From JAIBAC01 sp046331095 (GTDB lineage: Bacteria; Actinomycetota; Acidimicrobiia; UBA2766), in contig JAXLRM010000004.1 in NCBI GenBank assembly GCA_046331095.1, positions 186,001 through 250,000 of the forward strand: 64,000 bases of DNA, written 5' to 3'. How positions within the stretch are numbered: position 1 is the first letter of the stretch; every line of letters starts with the position of its first letter. Shown here one piece after another: positions 1-11,349 of the stretch. The position numbers were made by a program, and so were the translations under genes. Under the pieces are notes generated by a model that saw only the letters and a list, made by a program, of their open reading frames with translations, was not told the DNA's origin and searched no databases.

Positions 1-2
1 CG

Positions 3-584
3 GCCCACGACGCCGTCGTGGCGCTGTCGGCGGCCCTGCGCGGGCTCGCGATGGCGCTCATGAAGGTCGCGAACGACATCCGCTGGCTCGCGTCGGGACC
101 GCGCTCGGGCCTCGGCGAGCTCGTCCTGCCGGCGAACGAGCCGGGCTCTTCGATCATGCCCGCCAAGGTGAACCCGACCCAGTGCGAAGCGCTCACGATG
201 GTCTGCGTGCAGGTATTCGGCAACGACGCGTCGGTGGCGTTCGCAGGTTCCCAGGGCAACTTCGAGCTCAACGTCTACAAGCCGCTTATCGCCTTCGACA
301 CCGTCGAGTCGCTGCGGCTCCTGGTCGACGCCATGGACTCGTTCCGCGTGCACCTCGTCGACGGGCTCGCTGCCGACGCGGGACGCATCCGCGACAACCT
401 CGACCGTTCGCTGATGCTCGTAACCGCGCTCACGCCCCACATCGGCTACGACAAGGCCGCCGAGATCGCCAAGGCTGCTCACGCCAACGGAACGACCCTG
501 CGCGAGGAGGCCGCGCGCCTCGGCCACTGCACCCCCGCGGAGTTCGACGCCTGGGTCCGCCCCGCGGACATGACCCACCCGTGA
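3..584 (+). CDS. fumC: Fumarate hydratase class II, C-terminal part (partial)
   Basis: Catalyses reversible hydration of fumarate to malate in the TCA cycle. The reading frame is open from base 3, so the N-terminal part lies outside the window; about 193 residues remain. The family signature GSSIMPAKVNP is present at bases 154-186, preceded by the typical stretch KVANDIRWLASGPR. The C-terminal helical region ends in a normal stop at 582-584. It converges with the histidine kinase gene, with 38 bp between the two stops. Assignment to the class II fumarase/aspartase superfamily is secure; fumarase rather than aspartase or argininosuccinate lyase is judged from the NDIRWLASGPR context. Confidence 0.93.
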   Translation, partial: AHDAVVALSAALRGLAMALMKVANDIRWLASGPRSGLGELVLPANEPGSSIMPAKVNPTQCEALTMVCVQVFGNDASVAFAGSQGNFELNVYKPLIAFDTVESLRLLVDAMDSFRVHLVDGLAADAGRIRDNLDRSLMLVTALTPHIGYDKAAEIAKAAHANGTTLREEAARLGHCTPAEFDAWVRPADMTHP

Positions 585-622
585 CGCCCGCACGTGGGGT
601 CTGAAGCGCCTCTCGATGGGGG

Positions 623-2503
<1,881 letters not shown>

Positions 2504-2658
2504 CGGAGGCTTCCCGGGTTCGCGCACATCGACGCCGGTGCCGACACAGGTGCGGACGTAGCTGTGTCTTGGGCGGCTGTTTGTCTCACCCGACATATGT
2601 CGGCCGCAGCCGACAGGCCTTTGAGCGTCAGCTGCGGGGGAGCCGCGGGGCGCGGCGG

Positions 2659-4221
2659 TCAGGATGTTCCCGTGGGCGGTGCCCCGACATCCGGTTGCTG
2701 CCCGCCGGCACCTGGGCAAGTCAGCGTGGTGCTTATCGGTCCGGGGTCGTGCGGCGGCGCCGTCGACGTCGGTGCCGCGGTCGTCGTAGGTGGGGCTCCT
2801 ACGGAGGCGGGCGGGTTGTAGGTGATCACCTGGTTCTTGGGCGAGTACGTCGTCGTCCACCCACGTTCGTCGGAGCGGCCGTCCGCACGCGTCACCGTGC
2901 GCGTGAACCGCACCGAGTAGCCCCAGTCGGGCTTCTGAACTGAGCGCTCGGTGCCCGCTTTCAGGTTGGGGTCCTTCTGGCACTCGATCTTGGGTGCCTT
3001 CGGATCGGTCTTGGGGCCCGTGTCGGTCTCGACCGTGCGGCCGTCGAGTGTGCCGTACAGCGAGACCGTGATCCTGTCCTTGCCGACGGAGACCTTGACG
3101 AGCATCGACGCGTCGTAGTCGTTGACGAAGATGACGTCGGGGTGCGGGTACGACAGCGTCGCCTCTCGCCCGAGCGGGTAGCGCGAGATGTAGAACGAGT
3201 GTGCCTTGAACTCCTCGATCGGGACGCCGGCGAAGAAGGCGGCATTGAAGATCGTGGTGCCGAACTGGCTCACTCCGCCGCCGATGTCGTCGCTGAACTC
3301 ACCGTCGTAGATCACCGGCGCCCTCACGAAGCCGTTCTCCTCCGTGCGGGGTCCCACGAGGTCGTTGACCGAGAAGCGCTCGCCCGGGGCGATCGTCGTG
3401 CCGTCGACGATCGCGCCGATGCGGGCGATGTTCTTCACGCGGGGTTCTCCCGAGGGGAACTTCGTGGTGAACGTGGACAGCTTGTCGTGGATGCCCATCG
3501 CCTGGGCGGCCTCGGTGGTCAGCCGGGGCTGGATCTCCGACAGTGGGATCTCCACGCGACGCCCGTCGCCGGATGCGACGACTGCGGCCGCGAGGTCCTG
3601 TGCAGCCTTGTCGACGTCGAGTCCGTGTCCTGCACGGGCCGGTTCGACCGTCACCGTCGCGCCGTCGTCGGAGGCCACGAACGCGGCATCCCGGGGTGGG
3701 TCCTCGACATCGGCGAACTCGGGGCCGATCCGGTCGCGCACCGCGTCGCTGGAGATCGTGACACCCTCGAAGCCGACGTCCTCGGGCGCGAACCAGCGCG
3801 CCGCCCACGCGATCGGGTCCCAGCGTCCACCAGCGTCGAACGCCGCGTCGATCGTCGAGTCGACGTCGATGGTCGCACCGACCTCGCTCGGGAGGATGTC
3901 GAGGGTGATGTCGTGGGCCCTCACCGTCATGCGGGCGCCGAGGAGGTCGTGAGCGCGGGCACCGATGGCGTCCCGCGCGGCGTCGCGGTCCATCCCGCTC
4001 ACGTCCACGCCACCCACGCTCACGCCGCGCCCGATGGTGCCGAGGTGGAGGAGTTGGTCGACGAGGAACGCGACTCCGAGCAGGGCGGCGAGCGCGATGC
4101 ACGCGACCACGACACGGCGTACCCAGAAGGTCCGCCGCGAGCGCCTGCGATCGCGCGCGGGAGGCGCCGCCACGCGCGGACGCGGCCGCGCCTCCTGAAT
4201 TCGCGTCTGAGCCTTCACCAT
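2659..4221 (-). CDS. VanW family membrane protein with PG-binding-type domain
   Basis: About 520 aa. A basic, Pro/Arg-rich cytoplasmic tail precedes one membrane segment (about residues 37-58). Next comes a region like the putative peptidoglycan-binding repeat of YoaR/VanW proteins (SGMDRDAARDAI, then mixed alpha/beta), then the VanW domain (about 255-385; motifs GERFSVNDLVGPR and DIGGGVSQFGTT). The C-terminus is rich in Pro and Thr. VanW proteins are envelope-associated; their biochemical role is not established, so resistance should not be assumed from the name. The ATG at 4221 was chosen; GTG 4257 or TTG 4290 are in frame but lack ribosome-binding sites. It is followed 155 bp later by the kinase on the same strand. 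Confidence 0.82.
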   Translation of the reverse strand: MVKAQTRIQEARPRPRVAAPPARDRRRSRRTFWVRRVVVACIALAALLGVAFLVDQLLHLGTIGRGVSVGGVDVSGMDRDAARDAIGARAHDLLGARMTVRAHDITLDILPSEVGATIDVDSTIDAAFDAGGRWDPIAWAARWFAPEDVGFEGVTISSDAVRDRIGPEFADVEDPPRDAAFVASDDGATVTVEPARAGHGLDVDKAAQDLAAAVVASGDGRRVEIPLSEIQPRLTTEAAQAMGIHDKLSTFTTKFPSGEPRVKNIARIGAIVDGTTIAPGERFSVNDLVGPRTEENGFVRAPVIYDGEFSDDIGGGVSQFGTTIFNAAFFAGVPIEEFKAHSFYISRYPLGREATLSYPHPDVIFVNDYDASMLVKVSVGKDRITVSLYGTLDGRTVETDTGPKTDPKAPKIECQKDPNLKAGTERSVQKPDWGYSVRFTRTVTRADGRSDERGWTTTYSPKNQVITYNPPASVGAPPTTTAAPTSTAPPHDPGPISTTLTCPGAGGQQPDVGAPPTGTS

Positions 4222-4342
4222 GGGGATCGCCGTGACGGACGGTGCCCGGGGCGGCACCGATGCGGCGCCCGGCCCGGGGGGGACCGACAAGATTACCTCG
4301 GATTGCGGTCACTGCGGCCCTGGTTGGGCCATGATTGTGCCC

Positions 4343-5023
4343 ATGGCCACCACATCGAAGAAGAAGAAGGGCGCCAAGGCGGCGCCGAAGTCCTCCCAGC
4401 GCAACTGGGCCTTTCCCGCCGTCATTGCCGGTGTGATCGTGCTGGGGGTGATCATCATCCTCATCGCGGTAGTGGGCAAGGACTCGTCACCGAAGTCCGA
4501 CGTGGCACTCGGAGGCGGTGGTGCCGGCGACTCGGCCTCGGTCGCCAGCATCGAGGGGACCGCGGCGCAGGGACAGCCCGCCCCCAAGCTCTCCGGAAAG
4601 GACATGTACTCGGGCCGCGAGGTGTCGCTGCAGGACATGCAGGGCAAGCCGACGCTCGTCGCGGTGTGGGCGCACTGGTGCCCGCACTGCCAGAAGGAGA
4701 TGCCGATCATCCAGCAGGTCTCCCAGGAGCAGGCAGCCGACTTCAACTTCCTCACGGTGACGACGGCGGCAGGTCAGCAACCGGCGCAGGCCCAGTACGC
4801 GACCCCGGCCACGTTCATGCAGACCCAGGGCATCACGATCCCGACCCTGCGCGACGACGGCACCAAGGCCATGCAGGCACTCGGTGTGCAAGGTTTCCCG
4901 ACCCTGCTGATGGTCGACGCCGACGGCAAGCTCGTGGGCAAGGCATCGGGGGAGATGCCCAAGGACCAGCTCCTCTCGTTCATGCAGAACCCGACCTGGA
5001 CCGATTCCCAGGGTGGCGGATGA
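4343..5023 (+). CDS. Membrane-anchored thioredoxin-fold (TlpA/ResA-like) protein
   Basis: 226 aa. Lys-rich N-terminus, one membrane segment (about residues 24-45), a Gly/Ser-rich linker, then a thioredoxin-like domain with the redox motif WCPHC (Cys113, Cys116) and the cis-Pro region GVQGFPTLLMVD. Probably an extracytoplasmic thiol-disulfide oxidoreductase. The ATG at 4343 is preferred over 4331 because CATGAT, a -10-like box, sits 7 nt before it. The stop overlaps the next ATG (ATGA), so it is probably co-translated with the PIG-L deacetylase. It is divergent from the VanW gene, with 121 bp between the starts. Confidence 0.85.
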   Translation: MATTSKKKKGAKAAPKSSQRNWAFPAVIAGVIVLGVIIILIAVVGKDSSPKSDVALGGGGAGDSASVASIEGTAAQGQPAPKLSGKDMYSGREVSLQDMQGKPTLVAVWAHWCPHCQKEMPIIQQVSQEQAADFNFLTVTTAAGQQPAQAQYATPATFMQTQGITIPTLRDDGTKAMQALGVQGFPTLLMVDADGKLVGKASGEMPKDQLLSFMQNPTWTDSQGGG

Positions 5024-5748
5024 CCGGAGCCGAACCGGTCGCAGGGCTGGAGACGGCCGGATCGCTTCTCGCGGTCGCAGCCCATCCCGACGACCTCGAC
5101 TTCGGCTGCGCCGCGACGCTGGCGCGCTTCGTCGACGCCGGCGCACGTGTGGTCGAGTTGGTCGCCACGCGGGGCGACTCGGGGTCCTCGGACCCGAGCA
5201 TGACGCGGGAGCGCCTGCGCGAGATCCGGACCGCCGAGGCCGAGGCGGCGGCGGCCGTGCTCGGTGCCGAGCTCGTCATGCTGGACCATCCCGACGGCGA
5301 GGTCGTCAACGACGTCGACCTACGCCGCGAGGTGAGCAGGGAGATGCGCCGTACGCGACCTGACGTGATGGTCGTCCTCGACCCGTCGCCCGTCATCGGG
5401 GACGGCTTCATCAACCACCCGGACCACCGTGCCGTCGCGCAAGCCGCGCTCGACTCCGTCCTCACCGGCGCTTCGACTCGGCTGATCTTCCCCGAGCTCG
5501 CCGAGGAAGGGCTCGAGCCGCACAAGCCGTCGGTGATCCTGTTGATACGCCCGCGGGTGTCGCCCGGCAACTTCGCCGTCGACGTGACCGCGACGATCGA
5601 GCGCAAGGTCGAAGCCCTGCGCGCCCACGTGTCCCAGGTCGGCGAGCGCGACGTCGCCACGATGGTTCGTGACTGGGCGCGTGCTGTGGGCAAGGACCAC
5701 GACATGGAATTCGCCGAGTCGTTCCACCGCATCGACGTGATGAACTAG
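5020..5748 (+). CDS. PIG-L (LmbE) family deacetylase
   Basis: 242 aa. Zinc-dependent N-acetylglucosaminyl deacetylase family, which includes MshB and Mca of mycothiol metabolism. The metal/catalytic motif AHPDD is at residues 21-25 and the second His-containing motif is NHPDHR (about residue 132). Substrate cannot be told from the sequence; mycothiol-type conjugates or sugar-inositol compounds are possibilities by family. Starts at ATG 5020 overlapping the stop of the thioredoxin-fold gene; lhr follows after 13 bp. Confidence 0.88.
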   Translation: MTGAEPVAGLETAGSLLAVAAHPDDLDFGCAATLARFVDAGARVVELVATRGDSGSSDPSMTRERLREIRTAEAEAAAAVLGAELVMLDHPDGEVVNDVDLRREVSREMRRTRPDVMVVLDPSPVIGDGFINHPDHRAVAQAALDSVLTGASTRLIFPELAEEGLEPHKPSVILLIRPRVSPGNFAVDVTATIERKVEALRAHVSQVGERDVATMVRDWARAVGKDHDMEFAESFHRIDVMN

Positions 5749-5761
5749 CCGGGGCCGGGAG

Positions 5762-8700
5762 GTGGGCGCGGGCAAGTCGGATCCGGCGGTGCTCGAGGGG
5801 TTCCTGCCCGCGGTGAGCGCCTGGTTCCGCAACGTGCTCGGCACCCCGACACCACCCCAGGCGCTCGCGTGGCCCGTGCTCACGTCGGGTGAGCACTGCC
5901 TCGTCGTGGCCCCGACCGGGTCCGGCAAGACCCTGACGGCTTTTCTCTGGGCACTCGACCGGATCTGGCGCGAGGCGGCCGCGGGACGTACGTTCGCCGC
6001 CACCGACGTCCTGTACGTGTCGCCCCTCAAGGCCCTCAACGAGGACGTGCGTCGCAACCTGCGGGTCCCGTTGGAGGGGATCCGCGAGCTGGAGCCGGAC
6101 CTCTTCGAGATCGGCGTGGGCGTGAGATCGGGCGACACGACCGGTGCCGAACGCCAGCGGATGCTGCGGCGCCCCCCCACGATCCTGATAACGACGCCCG
6201 AGTCGCTCTACCTGCTCCTGACGACGGCGCAAGGCAGGCGGAGCCTGTCCGGGGTGCGCACCGTCGTCGTCGACGAGGTGCACGCAATCTGCGGGGACAA
6301 GCGTGGCGTGCACCTCGCACTCAGCCTCGAACGCCTCGCCGCGCTCGTACGTGCAGGCGGCAACCCCGACCCGCAGCGCATCGGTCTCTCGGCGACCGTG
6401 GCGCCGCTCACGTCGGCGGCGTCCTTCGTCGGCGGCTGCGATCGCCACGTCGAAGTGGTCGACGCGTCCGTGGACCGCAGCCACCGCCTGGAGGTGCGCG
6501 GGGCGGACTACGTCGAGGCGGGCAGCGTCTGGGACGAGGTGACGGCGGCTCTACTCGACGACGTCGGCACGCATACGTCGACCCTGGTCTTCGTGAACAA
6601 CCGGCGGCAGGCCGAGCAGCTCGTCGCGCGCCTCAACGACGCTGCCGCGAGCCGGTGGGAAGCCGAGGCGGCGGACCTCGAACCTGCTCGCGCACACCAC
6701 GGCAGCGTCTCCAAGGAGCTGCGCCGTGACCTCGAGGAGCGCCTCAAGGCGGGTGAGCTGGCGTGCCTGGTCGCGACGGGGACGCTCGAGCTCGGCATCG
6801 ACATGGGCGCGATCGACCTCGTGTGCCAGGTGGAGTCCCCCAAGTCGGTCGCCCGCGGCCTCCAGCGTGTCGGCCGCAGCGGCCACCTGGTGGGGGCGAC
6901 CTCGGAGGGCCACGTCTACCCCTTGCACCGCTCCGACCTCGCCGAGGCCGCGGCATGCGCCCGCGAGATGGATGCCGGCGCGATCGAGACGACCACGACG
7001 CCGGCCAACTGCCTCGACGTGCTGGCACAGCAGGTCGTCGCCGAGGTCGTCGCGCGTGGCGACAGCGGCGTGACACCCGACGCTCTCTTCGGTCTCGTGC
7101 GTAGATCCTCGCCCTACCGGACACTGACGCGCGCCGCTTTCGACGGGGTCGTCGGCATGCTCGCAGGCGACACCGCCGATCCCGACCTCGCCGGCGCGCG
7201 GCCCCGTGTCGTGTGGGACCGCAGTGCGGGCAGGCTCGAGGCCCGCCCCGGAGCGCGCCAGGTCGCGGTCACCAGCGGCGGCACCATCCCCGACCGCGGC
7301 CTCTACCCGGTGGTGCTCGCAGGCTCGAACGTACGCCTCGGCGAGCTCGACGAGGAGTTCGTGTTCGAGTCGAAACACGGTGACGTGTTCGCACTCGGGA
7401 CGTCGTTGTGGCGTATCTCCGAGATCGGCCGCGACAGGATCGTGGTAACCGAGGCGCCCGGTGCCGCTCCGCGGATGCCGTTCTGGCGTGGTGAGGGGCT
7501 GGGCCGGCCGCGATCGCTCGGGGACGCGCTCGGACGCCTCCTCGGCGAGATCGAGGCCGGGTGCGCTGCCGGTGACGAGGCGGGCGCGCTGCGGATCTGC
7601 ACCCACGAGTGCCACCTCGACGACAAGGCTGCGTCCACTCTCGTCGCGTGGGTCGCCGAACAGGCGCGGGCAGCCGCGGTGCCGACCGAACGCCGCGTCG
7701 TGGTCGAGGCCTTCCCGGACGAGATCGGCGACTGGCGCATCGTCGTGCACTGCCTGCGTGGCGCCCGCGTCAACAGGGCCCTCGGACTCGTCCTCGCAGC
7801 GCGCATGCGCGACCGTCTCGGTGTCGATCTCGAGTGGACACACGGCGACGACGGCGTCGTCTTCCGCTTCCCCGAGCTCGACGGCGAGCCGCCTCGTGAC
7901 CTGTTGCGACTCGTCGCCGCCGGCGACGTCGAGGAGTTGCTGCTGCGCGAGCTGGCCGGGACCGCGTTGTTCGCAGGCCGTTTCCGTGAGAACGCCGCAC
8001 GCGCGCTCCTGTTGCCACGCAACCGGCCCGGCCGGCGCACACCGCTGTGGTTGCAGCGGTTGCGTGCGGCCGATCTGCTCGTGGCGGCCGGACGTGATCC
8101 CGACCATCCCATCGTCGTCGAGACCTACCGCGAGTGCCTCGAGGATGCTCTCGACGTCGCCGGCGCCACCGAGGTCCTCCGCGACGTGAGAACCGGGGCA
8201 CTCGACGTGGTCGTGACCGAGACCGTCGCACCGTCACCGTTCGCGGCGGGGATGATGTGGCGTTTCGTCTTCGAGTACCTCTACGACGGCGACACACCGA
8301 AGGCGGAGGCGCGTTCGGCTGCCTTGGGCGTGAATCGGGAGCTGCTGACCGGGCTCCTGGGTCGGTCGGCCCTGCGCGACCTCCTCGAACCCGCGGCGAT
8401 CGAGGAGGTGACCGCACGGTTGACGCGCACGGCGGAGGGCTGGCGTGCCCGTGACACCGAGGAGGTCGCCGACCTGCTCCGTCGCTTCGGCGACCTCTCC
8501 CGTGACGAGCTCGCCGCCCGCAGCAGTGTCGACGTCGACGCTGCTCTGACCACGCTGGGCGTGCGGGTGCGTGAGGTCCAGGGCCGCTGGGTGGTCACCG
8601 ACGAGGCGGGCGAGTATGCCGCCTTGCTGGAAGGGAGGGGACAGGTGGGCCGCTGGCTCCGGCGTAGCGTGTTGGGCTCCGGCATCGTCACGGTCGCCGA

Positions 8701-10066
8701 CCTCGCCGCCCGCTACGGCCTCGATGAGAAGGTAGTGACAGGCGAGCTCGCCGTGCTGGCTGCCGAGGGTGTGGTCGAGCGCGGCGAGTTCGCGCCCGCC
8801 GGACGGGTGGGAGACGAGGAGTGGGTCGGCACCGAGACCCTCGCGCGGATGCACAGGCGCTCGCTGTCGCTGCTGCGCGCGAGAACGCGTCCGGTCGACG
8901 GTGCCGCGTACTCGCGGTTCCTCCTGCGACACCACGGTATCGACGACGGGCCGCGACCCGTGGGCGTCGAGGGGCTGAACGCCGTGCTCGTCGGCCTCGA
9001 GGGCGCCCTGTTGCACGTGGACGGGCTGGAGAGCTCCGTTCTCGCGAGGCACGTGGACCGCTACGACCCCGCTCACCTCGACTCCCTCGTCGCCGCGGGA
9101 CGGTGGCGGTGGCGCGCGATGGGCGGCGGACGCGTCCTGTTCGTGCGTCCGGAGCACGAGTCGCTGGTCGCGGCGCTGTCGGGGGTCGACCTGCCGGCAC
9201 TCCAAGGCGCCGATGCCGAGCTTCTCGAATTCCTCGCCCGCGGTGGTGGGTGGCGCACCGACGAGCTCGCGCGGGCCACGGGGACGGAGCCCGACGCGGT
9301 GGACGCGTCGCTGGGCAGGCTCCTCTGGGCCGGCCACGTCACCAACGACTCGCTCGCACCACTGCGCTCGCGCCGGATCGCCGGTCCCGAGGCGGCGCCA
9401 CCACCTTCGCGGGCTGCGCGCCGGCGCACGCGGGCGCGCCTTCCTCGAGGCGCTTCGGTCAGCGCCGGCAGGTGGTCCGCAGTCGCGGGCGACGCGTCCG
9501 GCGCCGATGGTCCCGAGGCTGCCGCCGCGGTTGCGGCCATCTTGTTGCACCGCCACGGCATCGCGAGCCGCGACACCCACGCCTCGGGTGCCTGGGCCCC
9601 GGGATGGCCGGCGGTAGCCGCGGTGCTCGCGTCCATGGAGGTGCGCGGCGACGTGCGCCGTGGCTACTTCGTCGAGGGCCTTGCAGGCGTGCAGTACGCC
9701 GAGGCGTGGACCGTCGACGCCCTGCGGGCACCGGTCGAGGAGGACACGCCCCGGTCGGTGCTACTGGCCGCGGCAGATCCCGCGCAGCCGTGGGGCGACC
9801 CGCTCGAGAGCCACGGCGTGCGGCGCAGTGCGGGGGCGCGTGTCGTGCTCGAAGGCGGGGCACCGGTGCTCGCCCACGAAGGCTCGCGGGTGACCCCGCT
9901 GTCGGACCGGCCTCCGGAGGCCTTCGCTGCCGCCCTCGCGGTCTTGCGGCGCGACGGCCAGGTGGAGGTGGAGGCGTGGGGCCGCGGTCCCGTCACCGCG
10001 TCCGTGGTCGCAGGTGTGTTCCGTGACGCCGGCTGGCGCCGCACACCCAAGGGCTTCCGATCCTGA
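5762..10066 (+). CDS. lhr: ATP-dependent helicase Lhr (large SF2 helicase)
   Basis: 1434 aa, close to the 1500 aa of mycobacterial Lhr. Superfamily 2 DNA helicase of DNA repair. Motif I PTGSGKT (Gly53-Thr57), motif II DEVH (Asp171-His174), motif III GLSATVAP and motif VI QRVGRSGH are visible in the first half; the long C-terminal region holds the winged-helix and Lhr-specific domains. GTG start at 5762 with GGGAGG just upstream. It follows the PIG-L gene closely and ends before a perfect 12-bp hairpin shared with the convergent alcohol dehydrogenase. Confidence 0.95.
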   Translation: MGAGKSDPAVLEGFLPAVSAWFRNVLGTPTPPQALAWPVLTSGEHCLVVAPTGSGKTLTAFLWALDRIWREAAAGRTFAATDVLYVSPLKALNEDVRRNLRVPLEGIRELEPDLFEIGVGVRSGDTTGAERQRMLRRPPTILITTPESLYLLLTTAQGRRSLSGVRTVVVDEVHAICGDKRGVHLALSLERLAALVRAGGNPDPQRIGLSATVAPLTSAASFVGGCDRHVEVVDASVDRSHRLEVRGADYVEAGSVWDEVTAALLDDVGTHTSTLVFVNNRRQAEQLVARLNDAAASRWEAEAADLEPARAHHGSVSKELRRDLEERLKAGELACLVATGTLELGIDMGAIDLVCQVESPKSVARGLQRVGRSGHLVGATSEGHVYPLHRSDLAEAAACAREMDAGAIETTTTPANCLDVLAQQVVAEVVARGDSGVTPDALFGLVRRSSPYRTLTRAAFDGVVGMLAGDTADPDLAGARPRVVWDRSAGRLEARPGARQVAVTSGGTIPDRGLYPVVLAGSNVRLGELDEEFVFESKHGDVFALGTSLWRISEIGRDRIVVTEAPGAAPRMPFWRGEGLGRPRSLGDALGRLLGEIEAGCAAGDEAGALRICTHECHLDDKAASTLVAWVAEQARAAAVPTERRVVVEAFPDEIGDWRIVVHCLRGARVNRALGLVLAARMRDRLGVDLEWTHGDDGVVFRFPELDGEPPRDLLRLVAAGDVEELLLRELAGTALFAGRFRENAARALLLPRNRPGRRTPLWLQRLRAADLLVAAGRDPDHPIVVETYRECLEDALDVAGATEVLRDVRTGALDVVVTETVAPSPFAAGMMWRFVFEYLYDGDTPKAEARSAALGVNRELLTGLLGRSALRDLLEPAAIEEVTARLTRTAEGWRARDTEEVADLLRRFGDLSRDELAARSSVDVDAALTTLGVRVREVQGRWVVTDEAGEYAALLEGRGQVGRWLRRSVLGSGIVTVADLAARYGLDEKVVTGELAVLAAEGVVERGEFAPAGRVGDEEWVGTETLARMHRRSLSLLRARTRPVDGAAYSRFLLRHHGIDDGPRPVGVEGLNAVLVGLEGALLHVDGLESSVLARHVDRYDPAHLDSLVAAGRWRWRAMGGGRVLFVRPEHESLVAALSGVDLPALQGADAELLEFLARGGGWRTDELARATGTEPDAVDASLGRLLWAGHVTNDSLAPLRSRRIAGPEAAPPPSRAARRRTRARLPRGASVSAGRWSAVAGDASGADGPEAAAAVAAILLHRHGIASRDTHASGAWAPGWPAVAAVLASMEVRGDVRRGYFVEGLAGVQYAEAWTVDALRAPVEEDTPRSVLLAAADPAQPWGDPLESHGVRRSAGARVVLEGGAPVLAHEGSRVTPLSDRPPEAFAAALAVLRRDGQVEVEAWGRGPVTASVVAGVFRDAGWRRTPKGFRS

Positions 10067-10072
10067 GACCCG

Positions 10073-10119
10073 ACGTGCGCGCGTGGGTGACCAGGGGGTG
10101 GTGCGCTACGCGCGCACGT
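10073..10119. repeat. Palindromic intergenic element, family B (12-bp arms)
   Basis: ACGTGCGCGCGT (10073-10084) is exactly inverted at 10108-10119 around a 23-nt loop, between the convergent lhr and alcohol dehydrogenase genes. A similar element occurs at 46529-46572, also between convergent genes. It could form a bidirectional terminator-like hairpin, but no T-run is seen. Confidence 0.7.
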
Positions 10120-10141
10120 GGGGTTCGTCGGAGCGGCGCCT

Positions 10142-11272
10142 CTAGTAGGCGATGACGGAGCGGGCGACCTCGCCCTTCTGGAGGGCGTCGAAGGCGGCGT
10201 TGACGTCGTCGAGGGTGATCGTGGCGCTCACGAGCTCGTCGAGGAGGAGCTTGCCCTCGCGGTACAGGTCGACGTAGCGGTTCACGTCGCGGTGGATGTT
10301 CGAGTGTCCGTAGAACGCGCCGGAGACCTTCTTGTCGAACGCGAAGAGCTCCATGAACGGGCTCCATGTCATCATGTCGTCCATACGCGGCACGCCCACG
10401 AAGACCACCTGGCCACCGCGGCGGGCCATCCCGAGCGCCTGTTGCAGCAGCGCCGTGGAGCCGACGACCTCGAAGGCGGCATCCACGCCACGGGGGCCCA
10501 TCGGACCGGATCCGGTGACGGCCTTGACCTGCTCGACGGGGTCGCCGTCGGCCGGGTTCACCGTGTGGGTCGCGCCGAAGGTCTTGGCGAGCTCGAGCTT
10601 CGACGCCACCATGTCGACCGCGATGATGTGGGCCGCCCCGGCGATGCGGGCGCCCTGGATCACGTTGAGACCCACGCCGCCGCAGCCGATCACGGCGACG
10701 GTGTCGCCCGGCTTCACCGCAGCCGTGTTGATCGCGGCGCCGCAGCCGGTGAGCACACCGCAGCCGAGCAGTGCCGCCCGGTCGAGGGGGATGTCCTCGG
10801 GCAGTTTCACGCACGCGATCTCGGGCACGACGGTGTACTCGGTGAAGGTGCCGCACGCCGACATCTGACCGATCGGCTTGCCGTCGAGGGAGAAGCGCGG
10901 TGTCCCGTCGAGAAGGGCGCTCGTGGCCTGCACGAGCGACGTCGTCTCGCACAGGGACGGCTCGCCGTGGGTGCACATGTAGCACGTGCCGCACTGGCCC
11001 ACCCACGTGGTGACGACGTGGTCGCCGGGCTTGAACGCCCGCACGCCTTCGCCGACCTCGACCACGACGCCGGCGCCCTCGTGACCGAGGACGATCGGAG
11101 GCGGGAGGGGCATCGTGCCGTTCTGGATCGAGAGGTCGGAGTGGCACACGCCGCTCGCCGCCATCTTGACCATGACCTCGCCGGGCTTCGGAGCGTCGAG
11201 CTGGAGCTCCTGCACCTCCAGGGGTTGGCCTACCCCAGTGAACACAGCGGCCCTCGTAGCAGTGGCGCTCAT
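10142..11272 (-). CDS. Zinc-dependent alcohol dehydrogenase (class III-like MDR)
   Basis: 376 aa, the usual length for medium-chain zinc alcohol dehydrogenases. Catalytic zinc ligands are Cys43 (SGVCHSD) and His64 (GHEGAG); the structural-zinc cysteines are Cys94, Cys97, Cys100 and Cys108. The nucleotide-binding motif GCGGVGL is present. Closest in style to class III/formaldehyde and NDMA-dependent actinobacterial enzymes (VLGHEGAGVV and GVLTGCGAA); the substrate is not assignable. ATG 11272 has GGAGG about 7 nt upstream. It may be transcribed with the upstream glycosyltransferase (77 bp gap). Confidence 0.9.
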   Translation of the reverse strand: MSATATRAAVFTGVGQPLEVQELQLDAPKPGEVMVKMAASGVCHSDLSIQNGTMPLPPPIVLGHEGAGVVVEVGEGVRAFKPGDHVVTTWVGQCGTCYMCTHGEPSLCETTSLVQATSALLDGTPRFSLDGKPIGQMSACGTFTEYTVVPEIACVKLPEDIPLDRAALLGCGVLTGCGAAINTAAVKPGDTVAVIGCGGVGLNVIQGARIAGAAHIIAVDMVASKLELAKTFGATHTVNPADGDPVEQVKAVTGSGPMGPRGVDAAFEVVGSTALLQQALGMARRGGQVVFVGVPRMDDMMTWSPFMELFAFDKKVSGAFYGHSNIHRDVNRYVDLYREGKLLLDELVSATITLDDVNAAFDALQKGEVARSVIAY

Positions 11273-11349
11273 CCCCCGACCTCCGTGATGGTGAAGCGTT
11301 CCGACTGACTGTCCGATCGACACTACCGGCGCCGCTCGCGCGCACCCAA

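Noticed and set aside
2659..4221. Vancomycin resistance function for the VanW-domain gene
   Set aside because: No vanA/B/H/X-type genes are nearby; the VanW domain is widespread and its function is unproven.
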